In this document: piece by piece, positions 29,262 to 38,147 of the stretch
Layout of the letters: each line of letters opens with the position of its first letter
Position numbering within the stretch: position 1 is the stretch's first letter
Origin: Paenibacillus sp. Soil522
GTDB taxonomy: Bacteria > Bacillota > Bacilli > Paenibacillales > Paenibacillaceae
Length of the DNA: 64,000 bases
Direction of reading: 5' to 3'
Assembly (NCBI RefSeq): GCF_001428245.1
Contig: NZ_LMRV01000002.1
Location: 1 to 64,000 of the forward strand
The notes under the pieces: model-generated
What the model saw: only the letters and a program-made list of their open reading frames with translations
Told to the model about the DNA's origin: nothing
Databases searched by the model: none
Translations under genes and position numbers: made by a program

Positions 29262-29795
29262 TGTGACGAGTATAAACTTGGTACTACGTTACAACTTCTC
29301 TACTCGGCAACCGATAATCTGTCTGGTGTCGTCACTGAGAAAATGACTGTTACCGGTCCGAACGCAACCTCTGAAAACATAGTAGTAAACGGAACTGACT
29401 TTACGTTTGACAAGCCTGGTGTTTACAACGTTACCGTCATCGCAACAAATGCTGCGGGGCTAAGCACCACGATCCAAAAACAGTTCGTTGTCTACATCCC
29501 GGTTACCGTTGAAGTGAAACCCAACGTTATCAAAGGCAACAAGGGCGTGTTCACAGTCCATGTTGGTCTGCCGGAAGGTTTCAACAGCAAAGACTTCAAC
29601 CTGAACACAGCAACACTTAATGGCGTGAAGGCGCTGACCAGCAACTCTGGATATTACAACCAAGCTAAACTTGGCCAGTTCAAGTTCGAACGTTCCGATT
29701 TTACTTGGACAACATCCGATGTGACAATTGAGTTCCGCTGCTACATCAACGGCTATCTGGTAGTCGGTCAAACCACCGTTAAAGTTCATCAATAA
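29262..29795 (+). pseudogene. C-terminal remnant of a secreted Ig-like repeat protein
   Basis: The frame encodes about 175 residues of extracellular type: an Ig-like domain ('LQLLYSATDNLSGVVTEKM', 'KPGVYNVTVIATNAAG') and a beta-rich C-terminal domain ('VEVKPNVIKGNKGVFTVHV'). It has no start signal, no signal peptide and begins directly behind the ara terminator; the open frame even reads through the terminator stem. It looks like the 3' end of a large surface or glycoside-binding protein whose 5' part was lost. Thr/Asn-rich composition fits secretion. Confidence 0.7.
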
Positions 29796-29803
29796 GGCTT
29801 CAA

Positions 29804-29841
29804 TCAAAATCCCTCTGCAGTTTTGCAGAGGGATTTTGACT
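29804..29841 (+). terminator. intrinsic terminator
   Basis: AAAATCCCTCTGCA pairs with TGCAGAGGGATTTT around a short loop, with T-rich flanks in both directions. It marks the original 3' end of the truncated gene. Confidence 0.85.
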
Positions 29842-30075
29842 GTTCTGCTTCGTCCAATGGTTAATTATCCATATTCATCAGTTTTTTCTGGTCAACCGGA
29901 CTTCCGCAAGCAAAAGCATTCACACAAATAGAATGGTTAAAAGTAATTATACGGAATTGAAATATTTTGCAATCGAAAAAACAACCTCGTAGCTGTAAAA
30001 TATGGTAGAACAGACTCTCAGGTTAGTGTTCTTTGCGGAGCGGGCTGCAAACAAATCATATATTGGGGGATAAAA

Positions 30076-30879
30076 TTGAATCTTTTAGCCGCTTATATCA
30101 AATTAAATATGAAAATCATGTTTCAATATCGAAAATCTTTTCTTCTGTCGGCGCTTATTCATCCTATGGAATTGATCGTAGGGGCCGTCATCTTTACGAG
30201 TGTATACGCTTTCGGCAATTTGGAGTCGATCCATGGGTACAGCCTTGCACAGATCGTGTGGTATATAGGCGGCATGCAAATTGTGGGTACTATTATATGG
30301 AATTTTGCGGCTGGAAGACTATCAAACCAAATTCTTGACGGTTCGTTATCTATTCACCTGTTGAAGCCTACCTCTGTTTTTATGTTCGAGCTGGCAAACG
30401 CCGTAGCCCTGAGAATAGTCGGCATTTTGTTTGAGTTTTTCCCGATACTGATTATTCAAATCCTATTATTTTATCCGAACTTCATCACGATTGGATCGAC
30501 TTTGAAGTTTGTTCTTTGCGTGTTTCTTTCCTTCTTTCTTTTTTTTCTGCTGAATTTTTCCGTCGGTATGACGGCGTTCTATATGAAAAATAACAGCTCC
30601 ATGATTGCTTTAATAACAATCTTGACCGCATTTGCCGGAGGAACCATTATTCCGATCGAATTTCTTCCGGACTGGCTGCAGCGGTTGTCGGAGTTTCTCC
30701 CGTTTCGATACTTGTACTACGAGCCGCTGCAATTTTTCCTGAACCGGGAGGCCGCAGGCGGGTGGGGATATTTCATAAATGTAATAGGAATGCAGCTGCT
30801 ATGGATCGGTGTATTTTTCCTCGGCATCAAACTTGTCTGGCCGAAAGTCATTAAGCGCTATTGTGCTGTCGGGGGGTGA
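30076..30879 (+). CDS. ABC-2 type transporter permease (PF06182-like), first
   Basis: The 267-aa protein has six hydrophobic segments and the look of the ABC2_membrane_6 (formerly DUF990) group: a short cytoplasmic start 'AAYIKLNMKIMFQYRKSF' and late 'FAGGTIIPIEFLPDWLQRLSE'. It starts with TTG after TTGGGGGATAAAA. With the next permease and ATPase it forms an exporter of unknown substrate; relatives in this group are often linked to drug or lipid export. Only six bases separate it from the second permease. Confidence 0.88.
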   Translation: MNLLAAYIKLNMKIMFQYRKSFLLSALIHPMELIVGAVIFTSVYAFGNLESIHGYSLAQIVWYIGGMQIVGTIIWNFAAGRLSNQILDGSLSIHLLKPTSVFMFELANAVALRIVGILFEFFPILIIQILLFYPNFITIGSTLKFVLCVFLSFFLFFLLNFSVGMTAFYMKNNSSMIALITILTAFAGGTIIPIEFLPDWLQRLSEFLPFRYLYYEPLQFFLNREAAGGWGYFINVIGMQLLWIGVFFLGIKLVWPKVIKRYCAVGG

Positions 30880-30885
30880 AAAAAA

Positions 30886-31683
30886 TTGTTTAGCAAGCTG
30901 CCAGGACTACTCTATCTGTTCTATTGTAATTGCAAGCTTAGCCTCGATCGGGATATGGCGTACCGTGCCGATTTTTTTCTGAATCTGCTTATATCGCTCG
31001 TGTTTACCAGTATGGGCCCGATTGTGCAGTATTTGATTTTTACGCAAACGAACGGTTATCCCGGCTGGAATACGGATCAAATTCTTCTCTTTCAAGGGAT
31101 TCTTCTTTTGTCGATGGGCTTTAATAATACCGTCCTGAGCGAAGTCAGGGGAAAAGCCGTTGATATTATGCGTAACGGCGACTTTGACCGCTATCTGATC
31201 AAGCCGTTTCCAGCTATCGGATTGCTGCTTGTCGGCGGTTTTTCATTAAAGCACGTTGGATCTTTGATTGCCGGAACAGTCATAACGACCTATATGCTCG
31301 TCAAAATGCATTTGACGCCGAGTTTTTTGGATATTGTTCTTTTTCTATGGTTCATCGCAGCCGCAGTATTTGTCTACATGGGATTGACGATTATCTTTTG
31401 CGGACTAGTTATCGTATTGATTCAGATGGGCAGGCTCGGTGATTTTTTCAACAATGTATTGCGGTTTGCCGGATATCCGACCGAAATATATTCCGGGTTG
31501 TTCCGAACCGCCTTCGTGACGCTACTGCCGCTGGCCGTTCTGGCTTATTTCCCCACGCAAGCATTGCTGCACCGGCTAGATTGGAACATGGTTTGGGGCA
31601 GTTTCGGAGCGTTGTTGATCTTCGTTCTGAGCCTTAAGTTTTGGAACCGCTGTATTCACAAGTATACAAGTGCAGGGGGGTAA
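30886..31683 (+). CDS. ABC-2 type transporter permease (PF06182-like), second
   Basis: The 265-aa protein has six membrane segments and is distantly paralogous to the first permease ('YLFYCNCKLSLDRDMAYRAD' start, typical of the second subunit). The two probably form a heterodimer. TTG start eight bases after GGGGGGTG. It is followed four bases later by the ATPase gene. Confidence 0.88.
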   Translation: MFSKLPGLLYLFYCNCKLSLDRDMAYRADFFLNLLISLVFTSMGPIVQYLIFTQTNGYPGWNTDQILLFQGILLLSMGFNNTVLSEVRGKAVDIMRNGDFDRYLIKPFPAIGLLLVGGFSLKHVGSLIAGTVITTYMLVKMHLTPSFLDIVLFLWFIAAAVFVYMGLTIIFCGLVIVLIQMGRLGDFFNNVLRFAGYPTEIYSGLFRTAFVTLLPLAVLAYFPTQALLHRLDWNMVWGSFGALLIFVLSLKFWNRCIHKYTSAGG

Positions 31684-31687
31684 TAGG

Positions 31688-32680
31688 ATGAGCGACCAAA
31701 TCATCGAAGTATCAGGGCTGAACAAGATGTTCAAGGTCCCGCAAAAGGACGAAGAAGGGCTGTTATCCTCCGTCAAATCGTTATTTCATCGAAAGTATAA
31801 GCATATACAAGCGGTCAATGGGATCCATCTTCACGTCAAAAAAGGGGAAATCCGTGGTTTAATTGGACCGAACGGTGCGGGCAAATCGACAACCATCAAG
31901 GTGTTGACCGGAATTCTGCATCCCACTGGGGGCAGCGTTAACGTGATGGGGCATGTCCCGTGGCTTGAAAGAGAGACTTACGTTAAGAAGATCGGTGCAT
32001 TATTTGGCCAGAAGACGCAGTTATGGTGGGACGTTCCGGCTTTTGATACATTTGCACTCCACAAAGTGATGTATAAAATCGACGATAGAACCTACCGCAA
32101 AACGATTGACGAATTCAAAGAAATTCTCGGGTTGGCCGACATTATCAACCGGCCGGTCCGGCAGTTATCACTGGGAGAAAGAATGAAGTGCGAGCTGGTC
32201 TGTGCGATGCTGCACGAGCCGGAACTGATATTCCTAGACGAACCGACGATCGGTCTCGATATTTTGGCCAAAGAGGCGATTCGAACGTTTATCAAACAGA
32301 TCAATAAAGAAAGAGGAACGACGTTTATTGTAACAACTCATGACATGAGCGACATTGAAGATCTTTGTCATCGGGTCACGGTCATTAATCATGGAACCGT
32401 CGTATTTGATGATGCCATCGAACAGATGAAAATGTTTTTCTCCGATAGGAAAATCATCGACATCCGGTTATCCAGGATGATTGAAGAGCGGACACTGGCA
32501 CAGTACCAAGTCAATTCATTTAACGGCATTACCGCCAGTTTAGAACTTGATCTGACGAAGAGTGATCTGCAGTCGGAAATCGCGGAAATATTCCGTCTCT
32601 TCCCGGTGCATGACATCAATGTCAACAACATCCCAATCGAGCAAGTGATAAAGGAGATCTACGGCAGAAAAGCTGTATGA
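31688..32680 (+). CDS. ABC transporter ATP-binding protein
   Basis: The 330-aa ATPase has Walker A 'GPNGAGKSTTIKVLTG' (about 54-69), the Q-loop near 'GALFGQKTQLWW', the signature 'LSLGERMKCELVCAML' and Walker B 'LIFLDEPTIGLD', with the H-loop in 'FIVTTHDMSDIE'. A C-terminal extension (about 250-330) is typical of ATPases paired with PF06182 permeases. The ATG at 31688 follows GGGGGGTAATAGG. It energises the two permeases encoded just upstream. Substrate unknown. Confidence 0.93.
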   Translation: MSDQIIEVSGLNKMFKVPQKDEEGLLSSVKSLFHRKYKHIQAVNGIHLHVKKGEIRGLIGPNGAGKSTTIKVLTGILHPTGGSVNVMGHVPWLERETYVKKIGALFGQKTQLWWDVPAFDTFALHKVMYKIDDRTYRKTIDEFKEILGLADIINRPVRQLSLGERMKCELVCAMLHEPELIFLDEPTIGLDILAKEAIRTFIKQINKERGTTFIVTTHDMSDIEDLCHRVTVINHGTVVFDDAIEQMKMFFSDRKIIDIRLSRMIEERTLAQYQVNSFNGITASLELDLTKSDLQSEIAEIFRLFPVHDINVNNIPIEQVIKEIYGRKAV

Positions 32681-32791
32681 AGTAATAAAAAGTGTTCCAT
32701 TTTGATGAGATTCCCGGTTAACATCGTGATTTCGCAGGATGAAAATTTGTGCTTCGGGCATGTTAAGGAAAAGACATCGAGGGAGTGCATC

Positions 32792-33079
32792 ATGATGGCA
32801 AGAAGAAAGAGAAGATATGCGGTGCCAGGGGTAGAACAGGGAATGCAGGCTTTCAAAGCAGATGTCATGAAGCGCGAAGGATATGCTGTTGATCCGAATC
32901 GACCGGATGATGTAAAATACGAAGTAGCTAAGGAGCTTGGTGTACCTTTGCAGCCAGGTGACAATGGCGGTCTGACGACGGAATCGGTGGGCCATGTCGG
33001 CGGAAAAATTGGCGGCACCATGGTTCGGGAAATGATCCGTCTCGCCCAAGAGCAAATAGCGAACAGGGAGCAACCATAA
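32792..33079 (+). CDS. alpha/beta-type small acid-soluble spore protein
   Basis: The 95-aa protein carries the SASP signature 'YEVAKELGVPL' (about 49-59) and 'GGLTTESVGHVGGKIGGTMV' (about 66-85). The first ('ELG') site is where the germination protease GPR cuts. It binds and protects spore DNA. The N-terminus is longer and more basic ('MMARRKRRYAVPG') than classical SspA/B. GAGGGAG precedes paired ATGs at 32792 and 32795. A CATGTTA element at 32758 with GGATG 17 bases upstream is a weak fit to a sigma-G promoter, which would be expected for forespore expression. Confidence 0.93.
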   Translation: MMARRKRRYAVPGVEQGMQAFKADVMKREGYAVDPNRPDDVKYEVAKELGVPLQPGDNGGLTTESVGHVGGKIGGTMVREMIRLAQEQIANREQP

Positions 33080-33161
33080 AGTCTTCTAAAATAGTGGTAT
33101 CAGCTAGAAATTGAAGAAATTCAAGAAATGGATCACATTTCCCGCGTTTAATCGTAGAAAT

Positions 33162-33203
33162 TTAAAGGGCACACTGAATGCACTTATTCAGTGTGTCTTT
33201 TAA
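33162..33203 (+). terminator. intrinsic terminator after SASP gene
   Basis: AAAGG.CACACTGAAT pairs with ATTCAGTGTG.CTTTT around a GCACTT loop, then TTTTAAATTTT. Confidence 0.85.
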
Positions 33204-33314
33204 ATTTTGCGCAATAAATAGTGGTAAAGCGTAGATTTGAAATAACTTTCTATTCTACAATTTTTCATCAATCATTCAGAATAGATGAACAGCACTAAAA
33301 AGGGGGTAAATATA

Positions 33315-33776
33315 TTGAAGCAATGGTCAAGCGAAATTGAGATAAACACTCCGATTGAACATGTATGGTCGTATTTTGATGGTTCGTTAGAACAGATGCA
33401 AAAGATTATGCCTCAAGTGGTGGAGAATAAACCTGTCACCATTACTAAAGAAGTTGTCGGCAGTATATACCGGCAAAAGTATAAAGAAGGCAAACGTATC
33501 GAGGAATATGATGTCCATACACTAGAATATTCAAATAACTTGAACGATAAGAAATTGAAGATTGGATTTACGTTGGCAAACTGCTTTGAGATCACAGCTT
33601 TATATGAATTGCATCGAGTAAATGATCAGAAAACAAAGCTAAGATACACAGCAACCAATAAAGCATTGAAGTGGTATGTGAAGCTGTTTATGATATTTGC
33701 TACTGAAAAGGTCGTTGTTACATTTCTAGAGAAAGTAAAGAAGGTCGCTGAATCAGAGGCTAAAACCGGCTTGTGA
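33315..33776 (+). CDS. SRPBCC (START/Bet v1-like) family protein
   Basis: The 153-aa soluble protein has the SRPBCC layout: 'SSEIEINTPIEHVWSYF' at the start (strand followed by the V-shaped helices), central beta strands ('KLKIGFTLANCFEITALYEL', 'KTKLRYTATNKAL') and a long C-terminal helix ('VVTFLEKVKKVAESEAK'). Such proteins bind hydrophobic ligands. The start is taken as TTG at 33315, nine bases after AAAGGGGGT; the ATG at 33285 has no such site. Single gene; ligand unknown. Confidence 0.8.
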   Translation: MKQWSSEIEINTPIEHVWSYFDGSLEQMQKIMPQVVENKPVTITKEVVGSIYRQKYKEGKRIEEYDVHTLEYSNNLNDKKLKIGFTLANCFEITALYELHRVNDQKTKLRYTATNKALKWYVKLFMIFATEKVVVTFLEKVKKVAESEAKTGL

Positions 33777-33861
33777 AAGCAGGAAATCCGTTCTGCTCAA
33801 GGCCACCCGAATGAGGGTGACCTTCCATTTTGCCCTAAAGAAATTACGCTGAACTAGATTA

Positions 33862-34146
33862 TCAAGCGGAACTCTGGAATAAGATTCTATTGTTCTCGCA
33901 CCAAATCTTCCATTCGGCACGCGGGTTATTTTGCAGGTCTTTCTGAATAGGGATGAATGGCTGCAGATTATTATAAGGATGCTTCTGCCTGATCGGTAAG
34001 GCGGTGGCTACCGTTTGTTTCCCAATCATACGCGCTACAAACGAATAGATTAAAACAAGACATGCTGTTACCTTATCAAGCTGTTTGATAGTGGCTCGTT
34101 TGATTCCCATTATAAAATTCCAGAATAAGAAGAAAATTGTTTTCAT
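33862..34146 (-). CDS. unknown small protein, paralog A
   Basis: The 94-aa product begins 'MKTIFFLFWNFIMGIKR' (hydrophobic N-terminal helix) and has a second hydrophobic stretch ('TACLVLIYSFVARMI'). It ends with a conserved block 'LQPFIPIQKDLQNNPRAEWK' followed by IWCENNR.LFQ.SA. It aligns end to end with the neighbour at 34257-34538. I recognise no family. The ATG follows GGGAGGAATGAAAA. The N-terminus may be a membrane anchor or an uncleaved signal. Confidence 0.7.
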   Translation of the reverse strand: MKTIFFLFWNFIMGIKRATIKQLDKVTACLVLIYSFVARMIGKQTVATALPIRQKHPYNNLQPFIPIQKDLQNNPRAEWKIWCENNRILFQSSA

Positions 34147-34256
34147 TTTTTCATTCCTCCCAATTGAATATTGGTTAACCGCGTTATACCAACAACAAAT
34201 CACAATCTATGCCATGTTATATGACAATTAGAGCTATCTAACCCGTAAGAATAACG

Positions 34257-34538
34257 TTAAGCAGAGTTCTGGAATAACATTCTATTATTCTCGCACCAAA
34301 TCTGCCATTCGGTACGCGGGTTACGGTTTGGGCTTTTCTGTATGGGGATGAATGGCTGCAGCGTCTCATTATTCTTTGGCATATCCGGCAAGACGGATAA
34401 CGATTGCTTCTCAATCAAGTACGCTTCAAACGAATAGACTATGCCAAGACATGCTGGTTTACCTTTATCGGTCTGTTTTGCCATATCCCGTTTGACTACC
34501 ATCATAAGATTTAATATGAAGAATAAAATAGCTTCCAT
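34257..34538 (-). CDS. unknown small protein, paralog B
   Basis: The 93-aa product is a tandem paralog of the protein at 33862-34146: 'MEAILFFILNLMMVVKRDM' start, central 'LGIVYSFEAYLIEKQS', and the nearly identical C-terminal block 'LQPFIPIQKSPNRNPRTEWQ' followed by IWCENNRMLFQNSA. Both genes have the same leader layout (GTTAAC, an AT stretch, then TTGGG.GGAATG.A), so the duplication included the promoter region. Preservation of both frames with many amino-acid changes suggests both are functional. Confidence 0.7.
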   Translation of the reverse strand: MEAILFFILNLMMVVKRDMAKQTDKGKPACLGIVYSFEAYLIEKQSLSVLPDMPKNNETLQPFIPIQKSPNRNPRTEWQIWCENNRMLFQNSA

Positions 34539-34952
34539 TCTTCCATTCCCCCCAACTTAGTATTAAGAGTTAACTAGATTATAGCAAGCTTGTAATAGAT
34601 TTTCTGTCGAGTTATAAACCAGGTACATAAAAATATTTAGACAAAAATCTTTGTCCGAATGTCGGCCCTGGAGCAAGTCTGATTCCTTTCAAAAGGTGAC
34701 AGATAATAGGAGGAAACAGCTTGATATTATTGACTTTCAAATGTTTCGTGAACGGTAAACAATGATGCGCTGGACGTTAATAGCTTGGAATGGCTTGAAG
34801 CATTTAAAACAAAAATCGAGATCATGATGTAATAATGTGTTGTAGCATTATGTTGGAAAAAGAGTGCAGGAAATTCCGATGGTCGTTTGAAAATGGACTC
34901 TCCTCAGGTGAGCTCTTACGAGTTTCTTTGGTCAAAGAACGACGCGTTATTT
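34539..34952. other. intergenic region without a recognised gene
   Basis: The first ~60 bases are the leader of paralog B. A good ribosome binding site (AGGAGGAAAC, about 34709) is followed only by a 14-codon frame. Further on the + strand a short frame ending near 34832 reads like a gene fragment ('DALDVNSLEWLEAFKTKIEI'). It may be debris of a lost gene. Confidence 0.35.
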
Positions 34953-34972
34953 GGAGGGGGGCTTTTGCTTAC

Positions 34973-35011
34973 GAAAAGCAAAAGCCCCTCCGCCTGTTTG
35001 GCGGAAGGGGC
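34973..35011 (-). terminator. terminator of the sigma/ABC operon, overlapping a second palindrome
   Basis: On the minus strand GCCCCTTCCGCC pairs with GGCGGAGGGGC around an AAACA loop and is followed by TTTTGCTTTT, a textbook terminator. The same GCCCCTC arm can instead pair with GAGGGGGGC further along (hairpin 34953-34991), so two mutually exclusive stems exist. It lies about 155 bases after the permease stop at 35167. Confidence 0.75.
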
Positions 35012-35166
35012 AAGTTCAAAAAAATGCTTTTACCGGAGATGATAATAACGGTTTACAAATTTGGATGAATATTAAATACGAGGCTAAACGGGATGCAAGT
35101 GTGTTTATCTCAAGTCAAGCAATAAATAAGAATCTTATGGAGATCTACGTCCCGCGTTTGACGGAC

Positions 35167-36048
35167 TTAAAGATCCTTTTTGCGGAAAGCGCGAACGCCA
35201 AGAAACAGGACGAGCAACAGGTAACCCAAAGCATAGAGCAAAAAAGCGTTGGACGGCATACCGGCGAATCCGAACGGGCCGAGTGACTCTGGTGCCAGAT
35301 CGGTGAACGGCTGCATTTCCTGCAGCGAGAACATCTCCGCAAGCATGCGGCGCTGCAGCGCATCGGCGGGCATTGCCATGTCCATCAAGCCTCCGATCAT
35401 GTGCAAGGTCTCCTCCGATTGCACGAACATTCCCATACTGGTGATTTTGTTCAGCATGCCGCCAAGCCAGCCTGCACCGAACAGCATGGTCATGAACACG
35501 CCATTGCCCATCGCGGACATATAGCAGGAACCGAGCATGGCAATCGAGACCAGCAGCGGGACGACGGATGCGAATAGCAGGAACGCCTTGGCGAGCGACA
35601 CCCAACTGCCCGGCACGCTGGAATGGTATTCGGTCACGCCTAAAATTGTGAGGAATAGGAGGAAGGCGTAACCGACGCCCAGACTGACGTAGCCGATCCA
35701 ACGGCCTAGGTAAAAATGTTTACGCGTAAGCGGACGCGGAATCAGCGCCTGCAGCACGCCTTGTTCGGCTTCGCCCGCAATCACGGAGACGGAGCTGAAG
35801 ATCGCGAGAAAGGCGACCACGAAGGAAGCGAAGAAAAATCCGAGGATCAGTGTTATGGCGCCTTGCATATAATGATCGATTAGTTGCTCCATGGATCCCG
35901 GATCCAGATTGGGATTGCCGAACTCCATGCCGATGGTCCTCGCCACAAACCAGAAAGCGAGCAAGAATATCAGTGTCATGATTAGCGTCAGCAGCATGAC
36001 GCGTTTACGCAGCATTTCTTTCCAGGTCATGATGATGATCGTGCTCAT
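35167..36048 (-). CDS. ABC transporter permease (ABC-2 type)
   Basis: The 293-aa membrane protein has six hydrophobic segments: a cytoplasmic start 'STIIIMTWKEMLRKRVML', a long first extracellular loop, 'VSVIAGEAEQGVLQALIPRP', 'TRKHFYLGRWIGY' and a basic end 'VRAFRKKDL'. This matches the ABC2_membrane_2/4 type. The ATG at 36048 overlaps the ATPase stop by four bases (ATGA). It is the last gene of the sigma/anti-sigma/ABC operon. Substrate unknown; antimicrobial or envelope-stress export is plausible from the sigma factor context. Confidence 0.88.
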   Translation of the reverse strand: MSTIIIMTWKEMLRKRVMLLTLIMTLIFLLAFWFVARTIGMEFGNPNLDPGSMEQLIDHYMQGAITLILGFFFASFVVAFLAIFSSVSVIAGEAEQGVLQALIPRPLTRKHFYLGRWIGYVSLGVGYAFLLFLTILGVTEYHSSVPGSWVSLAKAFLLFASVVPLLVSIAMLGSCYMSAMGNGVFMTMLFGAGWLGGMLNKITSMGMFVQSEETLHMIGGLMDMAMPADALQRRMLAEMFSLQEMQPFTDLAPESLGPFGFAGMPSNAFLLYALGYLLLVLFLGVRAFRKKDL

Positions 36049-37013
36049 TCCCGTTCCCCTCTCTGGTCCAAACCTGAAAGGGTCTGCATAAACCATTCGT
36101 CCAGCCGGTTTTTCATGCGCTGCACCTCGTACAAGGTTAAGCCTCGTTCCACAATCACGGTATTCAGCCACCCCAGTTGTTCTTCTTCCGCCACTTCGAC
36201 TTCGATCCAGACCGCGCCCGCCGCGTCGGGATTCGGATCCGGGCAGGTGATCGATAAAGCGGTCGTCTCGATCAGCTTGTCCAAATCACCCGGCAGCATA
36301 CCACCCACCCGCAGTGTCCACCGCGTCTTTTCCTGCAGCACATCCCGGACAGAGCCCTGGGTCAGGATACGGCCGTTGTTCAACAATGCGACACGGTCGC
36401 ATACCATCTCTACATCTTCCAGCAAGTGAGAGTTGAGAAAAATCGTTTTGCCGGCCCTGCGCAGCTGCTGCAGCATGTTGCGTACCTCGTACCGGCCGAT
36501 CGGGTCGAGCGCGGAAGCCGGCTCATCCAGGAACAGCAGCTTCGGGTCGTGCAGCAACGCGCAAGCAAGTCCTAGCCGCTGCTGCATGCCCTTGGAATAC
36601 TGCTTCACCCGGTCGCGCCCACGCTTGCCGATGCCGACGTCCATCAACAGGGCATTGATGCGTTTGCGCGCATAGGCTTTATTGAGTTTGCACAGTCGGG
36701 CGTGCAGCCACAGCACTTCCTCACCAGTGAGCCACTCCTGGTACCGATACAGCTCGGGCAAGTAGCCGATTTGTCTGCGCGCTTCCAGTGAGCCGATCGG
36801 GGCGCCGAAGAGGGTGCCCTTTCCGGAAGTCGGGAAGATCAGCCCGACGAGCGATTTCACAAAAGTGCTCTTGCCAGCGCCGTTAGGCCCGAGGAAGCCA
36901 AAAGCTTCCCCGGACCCGACGGTCAGTGTAATGTCGTGGCAGCCGCGCCCGCCGCCGTAATGCTTCGTTAACCGATCGGTCTGGATGACAATTTCGCGTG
37001 CCGTCTCTGTCAC
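36045..37013 (-). CDS. ABC transporter ATP-binding protein
   Basis: The 322-aa ATPase shows Walker A 'GPNGAGKSTFVKSLVG' (about 42-57), the Q-loop in 'IGYLPELYRYQEWL', the signature 'YSKGMQQRLGLACALL' and Walker B 'LLFLDEPASALD'. 'FLNSHLLEDVEMVCD' holds the H-loop. A C-terminal domain of about 90 residues follows. GTG start overlaps the upstream anti-sigma-like gene by four bases (GTGA) behind AAGGAGATGATC. Coupled on both sides, it works with the permease downstream. Confidence 0.93.
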   Translation of the reverse strand: MTETAREIVIQTDRLTKHYGGGRGCHDITLTVGSGEAFGFLGPNGAGKSTFVKSLVGLIFPTSGKGTLFGAPIGSLEARRQIGYLPELYRYQEWLTGEEVLWLHARLCKLNKAYARKRINALLMDVGIGKRGRDRVKQYSKGMQQRLGLACALLHDPKLLFLDEPASALDPIGRYEVRNMLQQLRRAGKTIFLNSHLLEDVEMVCDRVALLNNGRILTQGSVRDVLQEKTRWTLRVGGMLPGDLDKLIETTALSITCPDPNPDAAGAVWIEVEVAEEEQLGWLNTVIVERGLTLYEVQRMKNRLDEWFMQTLSGLDQRGERE

Positions 37014-38107
37014 GAACCGATCATCTCCTTCAGCATGGAAGTAAAGGCGTCCCGGTCAGGGAACGTGCCGCTGAAGGTGAACAGCTGGCCGTCATTCGCC
37101 CACACAGCGGAGTAACTCCCATTGGCCGTATTCAGGTCGGTCAACAGCACTTCGATGTTTGCGATCTGAATTTGTTCATACCCGTCCGGCATGACGATCG
37201 GCAGGGGGGCGGAGCCGCTGTCCAGGACGTGCGATTGTTTCAGTTCTTGCTTCAGATGCGTCGGAATCAACGGGAACTGCAGCACGGCCTCCAGCGCTTC
37301 CGCCATCGGCACGCCTGCTTCTACGGTTATAGACGGGGTCGGCTGCTGGGAAAGGTTATAAGAGGTCTGCGTCTTGTTAGGATACAGATCGAAGCTTACC
37401 GCTTTTCCCATGGTCAATGTGATTTGCTTGCCGTCAATCGACAGCGGAAGCAATTTGTCGGCTCCCAGCTTGCGCATGGTATCGTTAATTTCGTTCACAT
37501 TCACTTTCATCGTGATCGTTCGCGAAGGGGAAACGCCGATGCGGAGGTTCTGAGGCTCCTCGGACCGGAAGATTTCCGGTATCACTAACTCGCGCCCCAC
37601 ATTTTCCTGCAATACCTCAATCGTCGAATAGGACACATAATCGCCTTCCGAGAAGTGCGCGAACTCGCCGTATTGATTCATCGTACTCTCCGATGCTCCC
37701 TCGATCGAGTTGAACAGATTCTCCAAATCCTGCTCCTTCACGACCGTAAGCTGCTCCATGCGGAACTGGTTCAGCAGAGAAGCGAACACTTGATTGCCGG
37801 CGGGGGTAGCCAGCGCTACGCCGAGCACAATGGCGGCGGCGGTTCCGGCGATCCAGCGCTTGCGCTGCTGCAGCCATTCCGACCATGCTCGCTTGGCCTT
37901 GTTCTGCTCGGCCGAGGGAGCGGACAGGTGGATAGAAGCTTTCCCGGTTTCCTTCTGCGCAAGATTCGATTCCTGAAGCCGCTCGGCCGGGGATTCATTT
38001 TCTTGCCGACTCCGTTCCGAGAACGCCGTCCATTTTGCACTTTCGGGTTCCTGCTTTAAACGGTCTTGCATTTTCAACCAAGCATCGTCCAGTTGTTGCT
38101 TTTTCAT
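37010..38107 (-). CDS. single-pass membrane protein, probable anti-sigma factor
   Basis: The 365-aa protein has a charged cytoplasmic domain (1-85, many Glu, Gln and Lys), one membrane segment (about 87-108, 'WIAGTAAAIVLGVALATPAG') and an extracellular domain of about 255 residues. The outer part contains repeated mixed alpha/beta stretches ('VSPSRTITMKVNVNEINDTM', 'IQIANIEVLLTDLN'). It follows the ECF sigma gene by 40 bases, the typical place and topology of a cognate anti-sigma factor. No zinc-binding ZAS motif (HxxxCxxC) is visible, so it would be a non-classical type. Ribosome binding site AAGGAGG. Confidence 0.75.
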   Translation of the reverse strand: MKKQQLDDAWLKMQDRLKQEPESAKWTAFSERSRQENESPAERLQESNLAQKETGKASIHLSAPSAEQNKAKRAWSEWLQQRKRWIAGTAAAIVLGVALATPAGNQVFASLLNQFRMEQLTVVKEQDLENLFNSIEGASESTMNQYGEFAHFSEGDYVSYSTIEVLQENVGRELVIPEIFRSEEPQNLRIGVSPSRTITMKVNVNEINDTMRKLGADKLLPLSIDGKQITLTMGKAVSFDLYPNKTQTSYNLSQQPTPSITVEAGVPMAEALEAVLQFPLIPTHLKQELKQSHVLDSGSAPLPIVMPDGYEQIQIANIEVLLTDLNTANGSYSAVWANDGQLFTFSGTFPDRDAFTSMLKEMIGS

Positions 38108-38147
38108 AGGATGGGACCTCCTTTTTATTCAATCGATCGGTGCGAGT

